From: an uncultured Clostridia bacterium
GTDB lineage: Bacteria > Bacillota > Clostridia > Lachnospirales > Bianqueaceae
Reading direction: 5' to 3'
Length of the DNA: 7,838 nucleotides
Assembly: GCA_947570515.1 (NCBI GenBank)
Contig: CANOUM010000068.1
Coordinates: 1-7,838, forward strand
The position numbers and the translations under genes were made by a program. The notes below the pieces were generated by a model. That model was not told where the DNA came from. It did not search any database and saw nothing but the letters and a program-made list of their open reading frames with translations. The stretch's first letter is position 1. Each line of letters starts with the position of its first letter. Shown in pieces: positions 6,093 to 7,838 of this stretch.

Positions 6093-7216
6093 AACTGATA
6101 TTTCAAATTTTTACCGGTGACCTTACGCCGAAGAGCTTGGCAGCCCCGCAGATGATCATCGATCAGCTAAGGCAGGCACATGAGGCAGGAAGGCTTGCCG
6201 GCGTCCTTTGCGGCTGGTCTACCGATGCTAATTTCTATTGGCAGCTCAGTGATGTGCTGCATAGCTGGGGTGTTCCGCTGTATTTAAAAATAGCGGTTTT
6301 TTCTGAGCTGAAGGGATATCAGGAGTTTGATCCCATGGTCGACTTTAACGGATTCCTCATGCCGCCTTATGTGCTAAACCCTCAAGAAAGCTTTGAGTTT
6401 CGCTGCCCCAGCTCTGCACGCAATATAAACGCCCCGGTGGAGCTCTATGATACGCAGTTTTCGCACATTCCGTTTGATGGCATTTTTCTGGATCGGATTC
6501 GCTATTCTTCTTTTATTTCCGGCATAGCCGGAATCGGAGGCTGTTTTTGCCCTGAATGCGAAACACAATATGCAAAGGCCGGCATCGAGATTGGAAAGCT
6601 GCGTCAAAGACTGCGCAGTTTGCAGACAGGGGATTCTCAGATCTGTCTAAGGGCATATGATAAGGGGAGATGGGAAATAGAGGATCCTATCCTTGATGCC
6701 TTTTTTAAAATCAGGACGCAGATCATAGAAAGAGCGCTTCATACTTTGACGGAACGGTTTCATGCAAGGGGACTGCAGGTTGGATTTGATCTGTTTGCAC
6801 CTGCCATGGGGTATTTCTGCGGGCAGGATATGCAGAGACTGCGTCAGATTGCAGATTTTGTAAAGCCTATGATGTATCGGTATACTACAGCGCCTGCCGG
6901 GCTTCCTTTTGAATGGGAACGGCTGCGGCTGGCTGCAGGGAGTGCGGCCGCTGAGCAATTTGAGAACTTGGCTGGCGATTCACAGGGAAATTATCAGGGG
7001 TTGATGCAGCGAGAGCTTGCCTGGATGCGGCAAGAGAGCGGCTGCCCTGTGTGGCCGGGAATCGAAGCCAATTATATAGAGCCCATTGCGGAGATTCACT
7101 CGGAGCAGATTCGAGAAAATATACGGCTTTTGACTGCCCTAGGCTATGATCAGATCGTAGCCTCCTGGAATTTGGCTCGTATTCCGCAAAGTAACATGAA
7201 AGCGCTGCTGGAGTAA
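6089..7216 (+). CDS. TIM-barrel glycoside-hydrolase-like protein, 375 aa, function unknown
   Basis: The sequence alternates hydrophobic strands with helices as in a (beta/alpha)8 barrel. Strand-end motifs resemble those of hypothetical glycosidase-like families (COG1649 / DUF4015-type, recalled from pattern only): MKLIFQIFTGDLTP at the N-terminus, LAGVLCGWSTDA (37-48), FDGIFLDRIRYSSF (129-142, D135), VGFDLFAPAMGYF (D234 within it), FVKPMMYRYT (K259, Y263), WPGIEANYIEP (322-332, E326) and IVASWNLARIP (W360, N361). D135, D234 and E326 are candidate acid/base or substrate residues. CFCPEC (152-157) gives a CxCxxC cluster right after the DRIRY strand, a possible metal site or structural element. 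There is no signal peptide, so it should be cytoplasmic, which is unusual for an enzyme acting on wall polymers. The start overlaps the previous stop by ATGA. Nearby AAAGGA is too close to serve as an ideal RBS and AGGAG at 6069-6073 is too far, so translational coupling is likely. Fold call is moderate; substrate is unknown. Confidence 0.8.
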   Translation: MKLIFQIFTGDLTPKSLAAPQMIIDQLRQAHEAGRLAGVLCGWSTDANFYWQLSDVLHSWGVPLYLKIAVFSELKGYQEFDPMVDFNGFLMPPYVLNPQESFEFRCPSSARNINAPVELYDTQFSHIPFDGIFLDRIRYSSFISGIAGIGGCFCPECETQYAKAGIEIGKLRQRLRSLQTGDSQICLRAYDKGRWEIEDPILDAFFKIRTQIIERALHTLTERFHARGLQVGFDLFAPAMGYFCGQDMQRLRQIADFVKPMMYRYTTAPAGLPFEWERLRLAAGSAAAEQFENLAGDSQGNYQGLMQRELAWMRQESGCPVWPGIEANYIEPIAEIHSEQIRENIRLLTALGYDQIVASWNLARIPQSNMKALLE

Positions 7217-7223
7217 AAAACTA

Positions 7224-7252
7224 TTGCATTTTGAGAAAGATGCGGTTACAAT
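7224..7252 (+). promoter_or_regulatory. Sigma-A-like promoter of the ABC binding-protein gene
   Basis: TTGCAT (7224-7229) and TACAAT (7247-7252) are separated by the optimal 17 nt. The -10 matches 5 of 6 consensus bases; the -35 keeps the TTG. Transcription would start near 7259, giving a leader of about 47 nt. The promoter begins 8 nt after the stop of the TIM-barrel gene and no terminator intervenes, so read-through from upstream is also possible. Confidence 0.6.
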
Positions 7253-7291
7253 AAAACAGACAATAGAATAATGGGAGAATTATTAGGAGTA

Positions 7292-7297
7292 AGAGGT
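7292..7297 (+). promoter_or_regulatory. Ribosome binding site of the ABC binding-protein gene
   Basis: AGAGGT lies 8 nt before the ATG at 7306; a second SD-like AGGAG is at 7285-7289. Together they support the 7306 start, which also gives a clean lipoprotein signal. Confidence 0.7.
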
Positions 7298-7305
7298 AAA
7301 CCAAA

Positions 7306-7838
7306 ATGAAAAAAAGAATCGTTCTTTTGAGCGTATTGGTACTGTTAGTATCTGTTGTACTCTGCGCATGCGGAGACGATAAGAAGCCAGAGACTTCATC
7401 CACTAATATTTCTTCAGAAAGCACACCAGCGGATTCTGACGACGAGCCGACTGCAGGCGGAGAGCTTGTATTTGGCATGACGCAGGATCTGGCAAGTCTT
7501 GACCCGCATCAAAGCTCGGACGCAGGAACTCGGAGTGTGGTATTTAACATGTACGAAGGCTTAATGAAGCCAACGTCCACCGGAGATTTAGAGCCGGCGG
7601 TTGCCAGTGATTATGACATTTCACAGGATGCAAAGACCTATACTTTCATTCTGCGGGATGGCATTACCTTTCATGATGGAAGTTTGGTGACCGTGGAAGA
7701 TATTCAATATTCGATAGAGCGTTATGCGGAGATTCAGGGAGAATCCTCCGCATTTTCTCATTATTTGGATTCGGTCGAGATTGTAGACGAAAAAACCGTC
7801 AAGGTGCTTCTGAAGGAAGGATATTCTGAGTTTTTGGC
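7306..7838 (+). CDS. Family 5 (Dpp/Opp-like) ABC transporter substrate-binding lipoprotein, 3' end cut off by window
   Basis: The product would bind a peptide, nickel-type or oligosaccharide ligand outside the membrane and deliver it to an ABC importer. The visible part is 177 codons; the full family length is usually 500-600, so about two thirds is missing. The N-terminus has a Lys/Arg start (MKKRIVLL), a hydrophobic core and the lipobox LCAC, with lipidated C22. A Ser/Thr/Asp/Glu-rich tether follows (about 24-50). The mature domain opens with GGELVFGMTQDLASLDPH, typical of the family, then VVFNMYEGLMKP, LEPAVASDYDISQD, and the signature YTFILRDGITFHDG (112-125). SLVTVEDIQYSIERY matches the following helix. 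It has its own promoter and starts 89 nt after the TIM-barrel gene, so it probably opens a transporter operon running out of the window. The ligand cannot be inferred from this fragment. Confidence 0.93.
   Translation, partial: MKKRIVLLSVLVLLVSVVLCACGDDKKPETSSTNISSESTPADSDDEPTAGGELVFGMTQDLASLDPHQSSDAGTRSVVFNMYEGLMKPTSTGDLEPAVASDYDISQDAKTYTFILRDGITFHDGSLVTVEDIQYSIERYAEIQGESSAFSHYLDSVEIVDEKTVKVLLKEGYSEFL

Noticed and set aside
7267..7284. AATAAT / ATTATT inverted repeat in the leader of the binding-protein gene
   Set aside because: A six-base, all-AT stem is too weak to be a terminator or riboswitch, and no conserved riboswitch elements are seen around it.

Overview
The window reads as chromosomal DNA from a low-to-mid GC, spore-forming Firmicute, most likely a clostridium of the Lachnospiraceae type. 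This rests on the gene families (GT5 glycogen synthase, GT35 phosphorylase, PdaA-type cortex deacetylase, family 5 lipoprotein binding protein), strong AGGAGG-like ribosome binding sites, Lys-rich lipoprotein signals and a likely sigma-G promoter. Genus assignment is inference. All six genes are on the + strand. I see no RNA gene, mobile element or CRISPR array.

Region 1 (1-3990) is glycogen metabolism. It holds glgA (glycogen synthase, missing roughly its first 15 residues at the window edge) and glgP (glycogen phosphorylase, complete, 810 aa from the ATG at 1490). Between them lie a perfect 34-bp palindrome (1408-1441) and repeated ATAACAG words. A good intrinsic terminator (3937-3990) closes the glycogen unit.

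Region 2 (3976-7216) is a tightly packed three-gene unit in which each downstream gene overlaps its predecessor by ATGA. The first gene encodes a lipoprotein polysaccharide deacetylase of the PdaA (muramic delta-lactam, spore cortex) family. The second encodes an acidic, helix-rich soluble protein of 385 aa that I do not recognise. The third encodes a cytoplasmic TIM-barrel, glycoside-hydrolase-like protein of 375 aa with a CxCxxC motif. A sequence resembling a forespore sigma-G promoter (GTTTA, 18 nt, CATACTA) sits between the glgP terminator and the deacetylase RBS. If it is real, all three genes would be expressed in the developing spore. This is the most interesting hypothesis in the window: two undescribed proteins tied to a cortex-modifying enzyme.

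Region 3 (7217-7838) is a new transcription unit with a sigma-A-like promoter (TTGCAT, 17 nt, TACAAT). It begins a gene for a family 5 (Dpp/Opp-like) ABC transporter substrate-binding lipoprotein, cut by the window end after 177 codons.

The intergenic gaps are short (90, 134 and 89 nt) and each is accounted for by the sites listed. No stretch over 300 bases lacks a gene.
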